DNA from: Eubacteriales bacterium
Lineage (GTDB): Bacteria; Bacillota; Clostridia; Lachnospirales; Lachnospiraceae
Length of the DNA: 64,000 nucleotides
Assembly (NCBI GenBank): GCA_030536995.1
Contig: JAUNOY010000006.1
Span: 1 to 64,000, forward strand
Direction: 5' to 3'
The position numbers and the translations under genes are program-made. Positions within the stretch are counted from its first letter, which is position 1; the number at the start of each line of letters is the position of its first letter. Below the pieces are notes generated by a model, which was given only the letters and a program-made list of their open reading frames with translations, had not been told where the DNA came from and searched no databases. Of the stretch, positions 17,170 to 27,002 are shown piece by piece.

Positions 17170-18183
17170 ATGAGAAATATCAGAGAAAGTATGGAGCAGA
17201 GAGAATGGGAGCTTTTAAGTCCCTATGCAGCTCACAGTTTTCATTCCAGAGGCCGGGAACGTCCGGAAGAAGAATGCGACATACGTACAGTTTACCAGAG
17301 AGACAGGGATAGAATTCTGCACAGTAAAGCGTTCAGACGCCTGAAGGATAAGACACAGGTTTTTCTGGCGCCCCAGGGGGATCATTATAGAAACAGACTG
17401 ACACATACGCTTGAGGTATCACAGATTGCCAGAACCATAGCCAAGGCGCTGCGCCTGAATGAGGATTTGGTAGAAGCTATTGCTCTTGGACATGACCTTG
17501 GTCATACGCCATTTGGACATGCAGGAGAACGGGCGCTTAATCTGGTGAATCCTGAAGGCTTTGTCCATTATAGGCAGAGTGTGAGAGTGGCGCAGCTACT
17601 GGAAAAAGACGGAGAGGGACTCAATCTGACTTGGGAGGTAAGAGATGGAATTTTGAATCACCGTATCAGCGGAAGCCCCTCTACTATGGAAGGTCAGGTT
17701 GTGCGCTTCTCGGATAAAATTGCCTATATTCATCATGATATGGATGATGCACAGAGGGCGGGGATTATTACGGAGGATGATATTCCAATTACTTTGAGAA
17801 TGCTTCTTGGTTATACGACAAGAGAGAGACTGAATACCTTTGTCCATGACATTATTGAGAACAGTCTGGAGAAAGATACAATAAGGATGTCCTCAGAAAT
17901 TGAAGAAGCTATGATGGAACTTCGGGAAATCATGTTTCAGAATGTTTACGAGAATCCTGTGGCAAAAAAGGAAGAAGATAAGGCAGTAAAAATGCTGTCG
18001 GAATTGTATGAATATTATATAGAACATCCCGAGGCAATGTCCAGGGAATACCGAGAACTGATTTTGCACAGAAAAGAGAAAAAAGAACAGGTTGTCTGTG
18101 ATTATCTTTCTGGTATGACAGACCAGTATTCTATGGAGAAATTCCGGGAAATTTACATACCTAAAGCATGGGAGGTTTTTTAA
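17170..18183 (+). CDS. dgt: Deoxyguanosinetriphosphate triphosphohydrolase-like HD protein
   Basis: The 337-aa HD-domain enzyme hydrolyses dNTPs to deoxynucleoside and triphosphate. Visible metal-binding elements are RLTHTLEVSQIA with the first His, and the HDLGHTPFGHAGE motif at about residues 109-121. A conserved DKIAYIHHDMDD lies further on. ATG 17170 is chosen because GGAGG (17157-17161) is eight bases upstream; the longer frame lacks this. It is followed one base later by dnaG, so the gene opens the dgt-dnaG-rpoD operon known from many Clostridia. It probably protects replication by keeping the dNTP pool in balance. Confidence 0.92.
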   Translation: MRNIRESMEQREWELLSPYAAHSFHSRGRERPEEECDIRTVYQRDRDRILHSKAFRRLKDKTQVFLAPQGDHYRNRLTHTLEVSQIARTIAKALRLNEDLVEAIALGHDLGHTPFGHAGERALNLVNPEGFVHYRQSVRVAQLLEKDGEGLNLTWEVRDGILNHRISGSPSTMEGQVVRFSDKIAYIHHDMDDAQRAGIITEDDIPITLRMLLGYTTRERLNTFVHDIIENSLEKDTIRMSSEIEEAMMELREIMFQNVYENPVAKKEEDKAVKMLSELYEYYIEHPEAMSREYRELILHRKEKKEQVVCDYLSGMTDQYSMEKFREIYIPKAWEVF

Positions 18184-18184
18184 C

Positions 18185-19978
18185 ATGCGTTATTCAGAAG
18201 ATATCATTGAAGAAGTCAGAATGAAAAATGACATTGTAGATGTGATATCCCAATATGTGAAACTTACACGAAAGGGGAATTCATATTTTGGACTTTGCCC
18301 TTTCCACAATGAAAAAACGCCATCCTTTTCTGTTACGCCGTCCAAACAGATGTACTACTGTTTTGGATGCGGGGCAGGAGGAAATGTATTTACCTTTGTA
18401 ATGGAATATGAAAATTTCACCTTTGGGGAGGCGCTGAAGTATCTGGCGGATCGCGCAGGAGTGGAACTTCCGAAAATCGAATATTCCAAAGAAGCAAAGG
18501 CAAAGGCAGAGAAGAAGGCGCAGCTTCTTGAAATAAATAAGCAGGCAGCTCAGTATTTTTACTATCAGCTTCGCAGGGAAAACGGCAGGAATGCCCACGA
18601 TTATCTTACGGGAAGAGGACTTAGTGAAGAAACTATCCGGAAATTCGGGCTTGGTTATTCCGATAAGTACAGTGACGATCTGTATAAATTCCTGAAATCC
18701 AAAAACTACAGCGATGAGCTTTTGCGGGAATCAGGGCTTTTTAATACGGACGAACGTCATGGAATGTACGATAAATTCTGGAACAGAGTGATTTTTCCGA
18801 TTATGGATGTAAACAATCGTGTCATAGGTTTCGGGGGGCGCGTGATGGGGGATGGAAAGCCCAAATATCTGAATTCCCCTGAAACAAAGATTTTTGACAA
18901 AAGTCGCAATCTGTACGGTTTGAATATTGCAAGAACTACAAGGAAAAGCTATCTGATTCTCTGTGAGGGCTATATGGATGTGATTGCCATGCATCAGGCA
19001 GGCTTCACCAATGCTGTGGCATCTCTGGGAACAGCGCTGACATCGGGACATGCGAGTCTTCTCAAACGGTATACACAGGAAGTTCTTCTTCTTTATGACA
19101 GCGATGAAGCGGGAATCAGGGCAGCTCTTCGCGGAATCCCTATTCTCAGAGAGGCGGGGGTTAATTCCAGAGTGGTGAGCTTAAAGCCGTATAAAGATCC
19201 GGATGAGTTCATCAGGAATGAAGGCCCGGAGGCATTTGAGAACCGGTTGAATCAGGCAATGGACAGTTTCATGTTTCGTATCCATACAGCGGAAAGTGAA
19301 TTCCCTATGAGTGAACCTCAGGGACAGAATCGCTTCTTTCAGCAGTGTGCGCAGATGTTACTGGAGTTGGGAGATGAGCTGGAAAGAAATCTTTACATAG
19401 AAGCTATTGTAAAGGAATACAGACGTTATGGAATCAGCGTGGACGACCTTCGCAAACGTGTGAATACACTTGCAATGAAGGGAACTCCGGCAGAAAAGCG
19501 TATACAGCCTAAAAGTGCAGCCTCACAGCAGCCTAAAAAAGAGAGCGCTGCTCAGAAAGCGCAGAAGCTGTTGCTTACCTGGCTTGTAACGTATCCCGGT
19601 ATCTTTGATACTGTGGAGAAATATATAAGTCCGGAGGATTTCGTCATTCCCCTTTACAGACAGGTGGCGCAAATGCTGTATGATCAGCATGAGGAGGGAG
19701 ATGTGAATCCTGCAAAGCTTCTTAATGCTTTCACAGACAGTGAGGAGCAAAGAGAGGTTTCCTCGTTATTTAATGCCACAATTCATCTGGAAAATGAGGA
19801 AGAGCAGCAGAGAGCCTTTGCGGACACAATTCTCAGAATTAAGGATGAGAGCCTGAAGGAGCAGAACAGAAATCTGGATCCTTCGGATATGAACGGGCTT
19901 TTGGATGTCATAAAAGCCAAGAAAGAGCTGGAAGAACTTGGAAGAAAGAGAAGCCAGCTGCATATTTCATTTGAATAA
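18185..19978 (+). CDS. dnaG: DNA primase
   Basis: The 597-aa primase makes RNA primers at the replication fork. It has the N-terminal CHC2 zinc finger (CPFHNEKTPSFSV, then CFGCGAGG), the RNA polymerase core with IFPIMDVNNRVIGFGGR, and the TOPRIM domain with ILCEGYMDVIAMHQAG and LLYDSDEAG. A C-terminal helicase-interaction region follows a linker. The length is normal. The start is one base after the dgt stop, with GGGAGG inside the end of dgt. rpoD follows, forming the conserved macromolecular synthesis group. Confidence 0.97.
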   Translation: MRYSEDIIEEVRMKNDIVDVISQYVKLTRKGNSYFGLCPFHNEKTPSFSVTPSKQMYYCFGCGAGGNVFTFVMEYENFTFGEALKYLADRAGVELPKIEYSKEAKAKAEKKAQLLEINKQAAQYFYYQLRRENGRNAHDYLTGRGLSEETIRKFGLGYSDKYSDDLYKFLKSKNYSDELLRESGLFNTDERHGMYDKFWNRVIFPIMDVNNRVIGFGGRVMGDGKPKYLNSPETKIFDKSRNLYGLNIARTTRKSYLILCEGYMDVIAMHQAGFTNAVASLGTALTSGHASLLKRYTQEVLLLYDSDEAGIRAALRGIPILREAGVNSRVVSLKPYKDPDEFIRNEGPEAFENRLNQAMDSFMFRIHTAESEFPMSEPQGQNRFFQQCAQMLLELGDELERNLYIEAIVKEYRRYGISVDDLRKRVNTLAMKGTPAEKRIQPKSAASQQPKKESAAQKAQKLLLTWLVTYPGIFDTVEKYISPEDFVIPLYRQVAQMLYDQHEEGDVNPAKLLNAFTDSEEQREVSSLFNATIHLENEEEQQRAFADTILRIKDESLKEQNRNLDPSDMNGLLDVIKAKKELEELGRKRSQLHISFE

Positions 19979-20017
19979 GGAAACAATATAAACACTATAT
20001 GGAGGTATAGAGCACAT

Positions 20018-21142
20018 ATGGAAATGAATATGGGTAAATTCAGTGAGAAACTGGTAGAACTTCTGGAGCTTGCAAAAAAAAGAAAGAATGTTTTGGAGTA
20101 TCAGGAAATCAGCGATTTCTTCAAGGATCAGCCACTGGAAGTAGAGCAGATGGAAAAGGTTTTTGATTTTCTGGAAGCTAGCGGAGTGGATGTCCTGCGT
20201 ATCACAGAAAATGTGGATGAAGTAATTCTGGATGATGACGCAGATATTGATAAGCTTGACGAGGAAGAGGAAATCGACCTTGACAAAATTGACCTGTCCG
20301 TTCCGGAAGGTGTGAGCATCGAAGACCCAGTCCGCATGTACCTGAAAGAAATCGGTAAGGTCAGCCTTCTTTCTGCTGAAGAGGAAATTGAACTCGCTCA
20401 GAGAATGGAAGAGGGGGACGAGGCTGCTAAGAAGCGTCTTGCAGAGGCGAATCTTCGTCTTGTTGTCAGCATTGCGAAGCGTTATGTTGGAAGAGGAATG
20501 CTGTTCCTCGATCTGATTCAGGAAGGTAACCTCGGACTTATCAAGGCGGTGGAGAAGTTCGATTACCGCAAGGGATATAAATTCAGTACCTATGCAACCT
20601 GGTGGATTCGTCAGGCAATCACAAGAGCGATTGCAGACCAGGCGAGAACCATCCGTATTCCGGTTCATATGGTAGAGACGATAAACAAGCTGATTCGTGT
20701 TTCACGTCAGCTTCTTCAGGAATTAGGCCGCGAGCCATCCCCGGAGGAAATTGCAGAAGAAATGGATATGAATGTTGAGCGTGTACGTGAAATTCTTAAG
20801 ATTTCTCAGGAACCGGTATCTTTGGAAACTCCGATCGGTGAGGAAGAGGATAGCCATCTTGGAGATTTCATTCAGGATGACAATGTACCGGTACCGGCAG
20901 ATGCGGCAGCGTTTACTCTTCTTAAAGAGCAGCTTGTGGAGGTTCTCGGAACTCTGACAGAAAGAGAGCAGAAGGTTCTGCGTTTGCGTTTCGGACTCGA
21001 TGACGGTCGTGCCAGAACTCTTGAGGAGGTTGGTAAGGAGTTTAATGTTACAAGAGAGCGTATCCGTCAGATTGAGGCAAAGGCTCTCCGTAAGCTGCGT
21101 CATCCAAGTCGCAGTCGTAAGCTGAAGGACTATCTGGATTAA
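20018..21142 (+). CDS. rpoD: Primary sigma factor of RNA polymerase
   Basis: The 374-aa sigma-70 protein is of the short Gram-positive SigA type. Region 1.1 is N-terminal; region 1.2 contains [11 protein letters not shown]. Region 2 has [20 protein letters not shown] and [15 protein letters not shown], region 3 follows [13 protein letters not shown], and region 4 has the helix-turn-helix [19 protein letters not shown]. It recognises the TTGACA/TATAAT promoters seen elsewhere in the window. GGAGG lies upstream of the ATG with a long spacing of about 12 bases. Confidence 0.98.
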   Translation: MEMNMGKFSEKLVELLELAKKRKNVLEYQEISDFFKDQPLEVEQMEKVFDFLEASGVDVLRITENVDEVILDDDADIDKLDEEEEIDLDKIDLSVPEGVSIEDPVRMYLKEIGKVSLLSAEEEIELAQRMEEGDEAAKKRLAEANLRLVVSIAKRYVGRGMLFLDLIQEGNLGLIKAVEKFDYRKGYKFSTYATWWIRQAITRAIADQARTIRIPVHMVETINKLIRVSRQLLQELGREPSPEEIAEEMDMNVERVREILKISQEPVSLETPIGEEEDSHLGDFIQDDNVPVPADAAAFTLLKEQLVEVLGTLTEREQKVLRLRFGLDDGRARTLEEVGKEFNVTRERIRQIEAKALRKLRHPSRSRKLKDYLD

Positions 21143-21152
21143 GGAGAAAAAT

Positions 21153-21857
21153 ATGCAGCTTTCTAAGCGTTTATCTGCAGTTGCCTCAATGGTAACAGAG
21201 GGAAACCGTCTGGTGGATGTAGGTTGTGATCACGGATATCTTCCTCTGTATCTGTATCTTAATAAAAAAATTCCCAGCGCTATTGCAATGGATGTGCGCC
21301 CGGGACCGCTTTCAAGAGCCAGAGATCACATTGCGGAATATGGCCTTGAAAAGTACATAGAAACAAGACTTTCTGATGGTCTTTATGCCCTCTCTCCTGG
21401 AGAGGGCGATACATTGACAGTAGCCGGAATGGGCGGACCTCTTATGGAGAGGATTCTGACGGCGAAAGAGGATGTCCGGGAAAGTTTTGAGGAACTTATT
21501 TTACAGCCTCAGTCAGATATTCCTCATTTCCGGAGATTCCTGAGAGGAATCGGATGGGAAATTGTCGAAGAAGAGATTGTTCTTGAGGATGGGAAATTTT
21601 ATCCTATGATGAAGGCAGTCAGAGGAAAAGCGCAGACAATTTCCGAAGACGTGCCCTATACGCCGGAGGAAGCTTTCGGAGAGATACTTTTGAAAAAGAG
21701 ACACCCTGTTCTTAAGCTTTATCTGGAAAGAGAACTGCGCATCAGAAACGGGATTTTGGAGAAATTGAAAGACGCGGCGGCAGATGATCGTCGTAAAGAA
21801 ATAGAGGAGGAGCGCAGACTGATTCTGACTGCGCTGGAACAATATGAAGGCATTTGA
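21153..21857 (+). CDS. trmK: tRNA (adenine-22-N1) methyltransferase
   Basis: The 234-aa SAM-dependent methyltransferase of the TrmK/YqfN family methylates A22 of tRNAs in Gram-positive bacteria. The N-terminal Rossmann part contains LVDVGCDHGYLPLYL with the SAM-binding GCDHG, AMDVRPGPL, and GMGGPLM, which is a family hallmark. The C-terminal half forms a coiled helical domain. It starts 10 bases after rpoD with GGAGAAA, and its end overlaps the Nif3-like gene by 14 bases. The same order (rpoD-trmK-nif3) is found in many Firmicutes. Confidence 0.93.
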   Translation: MQLSKRLSAVASMVTEGNRLVDVGCDHGYLPLYLYLNKKIPSAIAMDVRPGPLSRARDHIAEYGLEKYIETRLSDGLYALSPGEGDTLTVAGMGGPLMERILTAKEDVRESFEELILQPQSDIPHFRRFLRGIGWEIVEEEIVLEDGKFYPMMKAVRGKAQTISEDVPYTPEEAFGEILLKKRHPVLKLYLERELRIRNGILEKLKDAAADDRRKEIEEERRLILTALEQYEGI

Positions 21858-22626
21858 ACTGATTTCCTGGCTCGAGGAGAAATACCCGACTTCTGCAGCG
21901 GCAGACTGGGATAATGTGGGACTTCTCACAGGAGATGACACAAGAGAAGTGAATCACGTCTTTCTCGCACTGGATCTCACAGAGGAGACTCTTGCCGAGG
22001 CTATTGAGAAAAAGGCGGATATGATCATCACCCATCATCCTATGATTTTTTCAGGGATAAAAAAAATAAACAACCATAGTTTTACAGGAAGAAAGATTAT
22101 GACTCTGATTCGGCATGAAATTCCCTATTTTGCTATGCACACCAATTATGATGTGCTGGGGATGGCGGATTTAAGCGCAGAATATCTGGCTCTTACAGAT
22201 ACAAAGGTGCTTTCTGTGACCCGGGAAGAGGATCAGGAGACTCAGGGCTTTGGAAGAGTGGGGAAAATCCCCGAAAAAATGACGCTTGGAATGTATGCCT
22301 GCAAGGTAAAGGAAGCTTTGAGGCTGCATGATGTAAAGGTTTATGGAAAACTGGAAAGAGAAGTTGAAATTGCTGCAGTCTGCACAGGGTCAGGGAAAAG
22401 TATGATTCGTGAAGCAATAACGGCAGGGGCGGACGTTTATGTGACGGGAGATATTGACCACCATACAGGGATCGATGCCGTGGCAGAAGGATTGGCGATT
22501 ATTGACGCCGGACATTATGGCACGGAATATATTTTCATGGATGCAGTCAGAAGGGAGCTAGAGATAGCTTTCCCGAAACTTCAGGTCACCTGTGCTGAGA
22601 TAAGGAGTCCGTATACGGTCCTGTAG
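21844..22626 (+). CDS. Nif3-like dinuclear metal centre protein
   Basis: The 260-aa protein belongs to the Nif3/YqfO (GTP cyclohydrolase I type 2) family. It has the N-terminal AADWDNVGL, the metal-binding HHPMIFSGI segment at about 61-69, the AMHTNYDV element, and a C-terminal VYVTGDIDHHTGIDA plus DAGHYGTE. The family binds two metal ions; its physiological role is not settled. It overlaps trmK, and the pair is co-conserved in Firmicutes. Compared with Bacillus YqfO it lacks the inserted central domain, giving the short form. Confidence 0.9.
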   Translation: MKAFELISWLEEKYPTSAAADWDNVGLLTGDDTREVNHVFLALDLTEETLAEAIEKKADMIITHHPMIFSGIKKINNHSFTGRKIMTLIRHEIPYFAMHTNYDVLGMADLSAEYLALTDTKVLSVTREEDQETQGFGRVGKIPEKMTLGMYACKVKEALRLHDVKVYGKLEREVEIAAVCTGSGKSMIREAITAGADVYVTGDIDHHTGIDAVAEGLAIIDAGHYGTEYIFMDAVRRELEIAFPKLQVTCAEIRSPYTVL

Positions 22627-22651
22627 AGAGCGGAAATGGAGGGATTTTGTT

Positions 22652-24319
22652 ATGGAACAAAGACAGATTCGTGTTACAGTTGGGGGAGAAACGAGAAGCT
22701 ATCCGGCAGGAACAAGTTATGCTGAGGTGGTGAGGGAATTTGAAGGCAAAACAGATGCGCCGGTCATTCTTGTGACAGAGAACGGGCGTCTCCGTGAACT
22801 TCATAAACGGCTGAAAAATGACTGTACTGTCGAGCTGATTACCACAAAAGATCCCATCGGATATGAAACCTATAAACGAAGTGCCTGTTTTGTGATGCTC
22901 AAGGCTATTTATGATGTTGCAGGCAAGGATAATATTGATAAGGTTGTTATTCACTATTCTGTAGGCAGTGGCTATTATTTCACTATGGAGGGGAGTACAA
23001 TACTGAGCCAGACCTTCCTTGATCGTATTAAGGAAGAAATGCACAGGATTGCAGATGCCTGTGTACCCATTGCCAAGCGCAGTGTGAGTACAGACAGTGC
23101 AATCAGGCTTTTTCACAGACATCATATGTATGATAAGGAGAAACTTTTTCGTTATCGAAGGGTATCCAAGGTGAATATTTACAGCATTGAAAACTTTGAG
23201 GATTATTTCTATGGCTTTATGGCAAATCATACGGGCTATGTAAAGTATTTTGACCTGAGTCTGTATGACGAGGGATTTGTGCTGAGGCTTCCCACAAGGG
23301 AGAAGCCGGATGTGATTCCGGATTTTGTGCCAAGAGAAAAGATTTTTAATGTGCAAAAAGAATCTCAGGAGTGGGGCGATAAGCTTGATATTTCCACAGT
23401 AGGAGAACTAAATGACAGGATTACGAAAAGGGGGATTCAGAACGTGCTTCTCATTCAGGAGGCGCTTCATGAAGGAAAGATTTCCAGAATTGCAGAGCAG
23501 ATTGCGAAGGCGGGAAATAAGAAGTTCGTAATGATTGCGGGACCGTCTTCCTCAGGAAAGACGACATTTTCCCATAGGCTTTCTATTCAACTTGCAGCTC
23601 ACGGATTGAAGCCGCATCCTATTGCAGTGGATAATTATTTTGTAAACAGAGAGGATACGCCTCTGGACGAATTCGGAGAAAAGAATTATGAATGTCTGGA
23701 AGCGATTGATGTGGAACAGTTCAATAAAGATATGCTGGCGCTTCTCAATGGAAGGAGAGTAGAACTACCTGTTTTTAATTTCAAGACAGGGCAAAGAGAG
23801 TATAAAGGAGATTTCCTTCAGCTTGAAAAGGATGATATTCTTGTTATCGAAGGAATTCACGGCCTTAATGACAAATTAAGTTATGCTCTTCCGAAAGAGA
23901 GTAAATTCAAAATCTATATCAGTGCGTTGACCGCGCTTAATATTGATGAGCATAACCGTATTCCGACAACGGACGGACGGCTGATTCGAAGGATTGTCAG
24001 AGATGCAAGGACGAGGGGGACTTCTGCAAAAGATACGATTGCAAGATGGCCTTCTGTGCGCAGAGGAGAGGAAGAAAATATTTTTCCGTTCCAGGAGCAG
24101 GCGGATGCAATGATTAATTCTGCACTGATTTATGAACTTGCAATTCTGAAGGTATATGCGGAACCGCTTCTGTTCGGAATTGATAAAAATGAGCCGGAAT
24201 ATCAGGAGGCGAAGCGCCTGCTGAAATTTTTTGATTATTTTGTTCCGATACCAAGTGAGGAAGTGCCGAATAATTCTATTTTAAGGGAATTTATAGGAGG
24301 AAGCTGTTTCCATGTCTAA
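22652..24319 (+). CDS. Nucleoside (uridine) kinase with TGS and ThrRS-like editing domains
   Basis: The 555-aa protein begins with a TGS-like domain (to about residue 65), then a region like the second additional domain of threonyl/alanyl-tRNA synthetases (around HRHHMYDKEK). It ends with a uridine-kinase/phosphoribulokinase P-loop domain, Walker A GPSSSGKT at about 303-310. This fusion is common in Clostridia and often annotated as a nucleoside kinase. Its substrate has not been fixed by the sequence. It is the last gene before rnpB. Confidence 0.88.
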   Translation: MEQRQIRVTVGGETRSYPAGTSYAEVVREFEGKTDAPVILVTENGRLRELHKRLKNDCTVELITTKDPIGYETYKRSACFVMLKAIYDVAGKDNIDKVVIHYSVGSGYYFTMEGSTILSQTFLDRIKEEMHRIADACVPIAKRSVSTDSAIRLFHRHHMYDKEKLFRYRRVSKVNIYSIENFEDYFYGFMANHTGYVKYFDLSLYDEGFVLRLPTREKPDVIPDFVPREKIFNVQKESQEWGDKLDISTVGELNDRITKRGIQNVLLIQEALHEGKISRIAEQIAKAGNKKFVMIAGPSSSGKTTFSHRLSIQLAAHGLKPHPIAVDNYFVNREDTPLDEFGEKNYECLEAIDVEQFNKDMLALLNGRRVELPVFNFKTGQREYKGDFLQLEKDDILVIEGIHGLNDKLSYALPKESKFKIYISALTALNIDEHNRIPTTDGRLIRRIVRDARTRGTSAKDTIARWPSVRRGEEENIFPFQEQADAMINSALIYELAILKVYAEPLLFGIDKNEPEYQEAKRLLKFFDYFVPIPSEEVPNNSILREFIGGSCFHV

Positions 24320-24379
24320 ATAGTTCCGGCGAATGTTGCCATCATGAGGCAGCGACAGGAATAAAATTTCAGGATTTAC

Positions 24380-24408
24380 TTTACAAGAAGAAATAATCGT
24401 GTTAATAT
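24380..24408 (+). promoter_or_regulatory. Sigma-A promoter of rnpB
   Basis: TTTACA (24380-24385), a 17-base spacer and TAATAT (24403-24408) place a transcription start at about 24415, just at the beginning of the RNase P RNA. Confidence 0.7.
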
Positions 24409-24414
24409 ACACAG

Positions 24415-24776
24415 GTGCAACCAGGCCAGGTAATCGCGGCTGAGCAGACGAAAGGGTTCAGACGAGGAAAGTCCGGGCTTCGCAGGGCAGGATGCCGGAT
24501 AACGTCCGGTGGAGGTGACTCCCAGACCAGTGCAACAGAAATAAACCGCCTCATATTCTGAGGTAAGGGTGGAAAGGCAGTGTAAGAGACTACCGCCGTT
24601 CTGGTAACAGAGCGGGCACATGTAAACTCCATTCGAAGCAAGACCGAAAAGAAAGCTATACGGCTGCCCGTCGTGCTTTCAGGTGGGTCGCTTGAGCCTT
24701 TTGGCAACGAAAGGCCTAGACAGATGATTACCCAATGACATAACCCGGCTTATCGGTCTGATTGCATATTGATGAA
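24415..24776 (+). ncRNA. rnpB: RNase P RNA
   Basis: The catalytic RNA that trims the 5' ends of pre-tRNAs. Conserved blocks are seen in order: GAGGAAAGTCCGGGCTTC near 24465, CAGTGCAACAGAAA near 24530, GGTAAGGGTGGAAAGGC near 24562, and the closing ATAACCCGGCTTATCGG near 24740, which pairs with the first block to form P4. The ends are estimated from the promoter and from the terminator. No protein-coding gene overlaps on either strand. Confidence 0.95.
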
Positions 24777-24787
24777 GAATGAAAACT

Positions 24788-24815
24788 CCGCAGATTTTTC
24801 TGCGGGTTTTTTTTG
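24788..24815 (+). terminator. Rho-independent terminator of rnpB
   Basis: CCGCAGA and TCTGCGG form a 7-bp stem with a TTTT loop, followed by G and eight T. Confidence 0.9.
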
Positions 24816-24890
24816 CGTAATTGCTGGAAAATATTGAAAAAAAATTAGGGATATGATAGAGTTAAATTATCATATGACAAGTAAGGGGGG

Positions 24891-25385
24891 ATGAAAATCA
24901 GTAAAAAGGCAACGGCTGTTCTTCTTTCAGCAGTAATGATAGTTTCAGCGGCAGTACCGACATGGGCGGCAGAGTTCTCAGATGGTATGGAAAAGACAAA
25001 TGAGATTTTGTTTTCGGATAGCGAGTACGAGGAAGTTTTAGGAATAGAATCTGAACAGACGGAAGTGACACCAACACCGGAGTTAACACCGACACCGGAA
25101 ATTACTCCGTCTCCGACCCCCTTTGACCCGAACGATTTCACAGGGACAGACTGGCCGTACAGATTTGCGCAGGATGTATTTGACACAAATACTGGAGACT
25201 GTTTCGGATTTGCATGCAGCGTGGCAATGTGCGCCAAGGAACTTGGGTATGACCCGGAAATCATTATTACAACGGGGGATCATGGATTTGTTATAATAAA
25301 TGGACTCTACTATGACAATATGGGAGGACTGTTTGGCGCGTCCAGTCATTTTGTGTATAGTACCTTCCGCAGTTACAAATTGTAA
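24891..25385 (+). CDS. Secreted small transglutaminase-like protein
   Basis: The 164-aa protein has a signal peptide ending near ASA/WAA (residues 1-27), then an acidic region and a Thr/Pro-rich linker (about 60-78). A compact domain follows with NTGDCFGFAC (Cys about 105), GDHGFVIING (His about 131) and a YYDNMG Asp, the order of the transglutaminase/cysteine protease core. It is shorter than usual for that fold and lacks CW repeats. A poly-G ribosome site almost touches the ATG, which is unusual. It opens a group of five secreted proteins. Whether it acts as a protease or cross-linker is unknown. Confidence 0.75.
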   Translation: MKISKKATAVLLSAVMIVSAAVPTWAAEFSDGMEKTNEILFSDSEYEEVLGIESEQTEVTPTPELTPTPEITPSPTPFDPNDFTGTDWPYRFAQDVFDTNTGDCFGFACSVAMCAKELGYDPEIIITTGDHGFVIINGLYYDNMGGLFGASSHFVYSTFRSYKL

Positions 25386-25419
25386 GGAGCGGAGTATAAA
25401 AGAAAAAGGAGGAATTTTC

Positions 25420-26064
25420 ATGAAAAAACTTAAAAAAATGCTTGCCATACTTTTATGTCTGGTAATGATTCAGGTGCCTGTTCAGACCTTCACTCAGACA
25501 ACAGAAGTACAGGCTGCAGTGAAGAAGCAGGTGAAGTACAACAAAAATAACGGCAAATACTATTATTACGAAGACGGTAAAAGAGTAAATGTCAAAAACA
25601 AATGGATAACGGTTTCCAAACAGAGATATTATTTCGGAAAGAGCGGTTATGCCTATGCAGCGCCGAAAGAAGACGGAGTTGTCTATAATGTCATAACAAA
25701 GAAAATCGGTTCCAAAGTATACGGATTTGACAGCAGAGGCCGTATGGTAAAGAATGGTCTTTATTATCGGGCAGACGGGGTATGCTACTACTTTAATTCA
25801 AGAGGAGAATATTCACAGAGCGCAACTAAGAAATACAGAGCGCTGACTCCGAAAGGACATCCGGCAGTGCAGAAGAAGAGCGCTTCTTATGCCCGCAAGC
25901 TTCTGGACAAGCTCAGTAAACCGAAAAAGGTCGAGAATCTCGGAAGCAGCTGCGTGATTATGAACGGTACGGATTACAGAGCAGTTTATGCACATTACGA
26001 ATTGCAATATACAAGAGATAACAAGACTAAAGAATCTTTCGTTACAGGTATCTGGCCAAGATAA
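25420..26064 (+). CDS. Secreted CW-binding-repeat protein
   Basis: The 214-aa product starts with a signal peptide (to about VQAA, residue 31). It then has repeats of the cell-wall/choline/glucan-binding type: short aromatic units such as KYYYYEDGKRV, QRYYFGKSGYA, KVYGFDSRGRMV and VCYYFNSRGEY (about 40-135). The remaining C-terminal part, with AHYELQYTRDN, is a small basic domain of unknown function with no catalytic motif seen. ATG 25420 is supported by AAAGGAGG. It follows the transglutaminase-like gene by 34 bases, so co-transcription is likely. Confidence 0.8.
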   Translation: MKKLKKMLAILLCLVMIQVPVQTFTQTTEVQAAVKKQVKYNKNNGKYYYYEDGKRVNVKNKWITVSKQRYYFGKSGYAYAAPKEDGVVYNVITKKIGSKVYGFDSRGRMVKNGLYYRADGVCYYFNSRGEYSQSATKKYRALTPKGHPAVQKKSASYARKLLDKLSKPKKVENLGSSCVIMNGTDYRAVYAHYELQYTRDNKTKESFVTGIWPR

Positions 26065-26081
26065 GGAGAAGGGAGAAAACA

Positions 26082-26984
26082 ATGAAAAAGGGAAAAAAGA
26101 TTCTTGCTGCAATTCTTGCGGCAGCAATGACAGTTACAAGTGCTGCTCCGGTACTGGCTTCTTCTGAGGAAATATATCCGGAAGCAGTTTTTACAGATGA
26201 AATAGTGTTTGCAGATGCGGCATGGGCTGAGGAGACAGAAACTTCGTCAGAGCCGGAAAAGCCAGTAGAGCCGGAATATACGCCGGGATGGAATGTGATT
26301 GACGGAAAAAGATATTACCTTGGTAAAAATAATGAGCTGCTTACAGGATGGCAGACTATCAGTAAAGCAAAATACTATTTTGATCCTGAGACAAAGGCTG
26401 CGGCGACAGGATTAAAAACTATTAAAGGAAAAAAATATTATTTTGCCAAAAATGCAAAATTATACACATCCAGATTATATCAGAAAATCGGAAGCAGATA
26501 TTATTCCATTGATAAAAAAGGTGTTCTGAAAAGTCTTTCCACTGTAGAAAGAATGGCTGCACAGCGCGTGACAAGGCTGGGCAAAAATCTGAAAAAAGCT
26601 TTTGACTGGAGTTCCAGAATCAGATATAAAGCATTGAAGGCTCCGTCAGCAAAAAAAGCACCGGCATATTATGGTGAATACGGATTTAAAAATAACCGCG
26701 GAGATTGTTATGTTCAGGCGTATACATTCTACTGGATGGCGAAATCTCTTGGCTATAATATCAAGGTTATAAAAGGCTATGTTCCTCAGGGACTGGATGC
26801 AAATGGCAAACCGAATAAATTCGGCTCTCATGCGTGGTGCGAAATTAAGAGCGGCAGCAGAACTTATGTATATGACCCGAATTTCGAAACACTTTACAGA
26901 GGAAAAGGTTATAAGTTCCGTTATGGAGATAAAGGTCATTACAGATATTTCGACAGCAAAAAAAGAGAAATCAAGAAAAAATAA
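26082..26984 (+). CDS. Secreted CW-repeat plus transglutaminase-like protein
   Basis: The 300-aa protein has a signal peptide (to about VLAS, residue 27), a Glu/Pro-rich linker (45-65) and CW-type aromatic repeats (GKRYYLGKNNELLTGWQ, AKYYFDPETKA, GKKYYFAKNAKL) to about 150. The C-terminal transglutaminase-like domain has NRGDCYVQAYTF (Cys about 209), GSHAWCEI (His about 247) and VYDPNFE (Asp about 266), a plausible catalytic triad. It is probably attached to the cell surface by the repeats. It starts 17 bases after the preceding gene with AAGGAGAAGGGAG. Confidence 0.85.
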   Translation: MKKGKKILAAILAAAMTVTSAAPVLASSEEIYPEAVFTDEIVFADAAWAEETETSSEPEKPVEPEYTPGWNVIDGKRYYLGKNNELLTGWQTISKAKYYFDPETKAAATGLKTIKGKKYYFAKNAKLYTSRLYQKIGSRYYSIDKKGVLKSLSTVERMAAQRVTRLGKNLKKAFDWSSRIRYKALKAPSAKKAPAYYGEYGFKNNRGDCYVQAYTFYWMAKSLGYNIKVIKGYVPQGLDANGKPNKFGSHAWCEIKSGSRTYVYDPNFETLYRGKGYKFRYGDKGHYRYFDSKKREIKKK

Positions 26985-27002
26985 AGACGAGGTAAACAGG
27001 AT

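Noticed and set aside
24376-24707. Minus-strand frames over the RNase P RNA gene
   Set aside because: The region is a well-conserved RNA with promoter and terminator on the plus strand.
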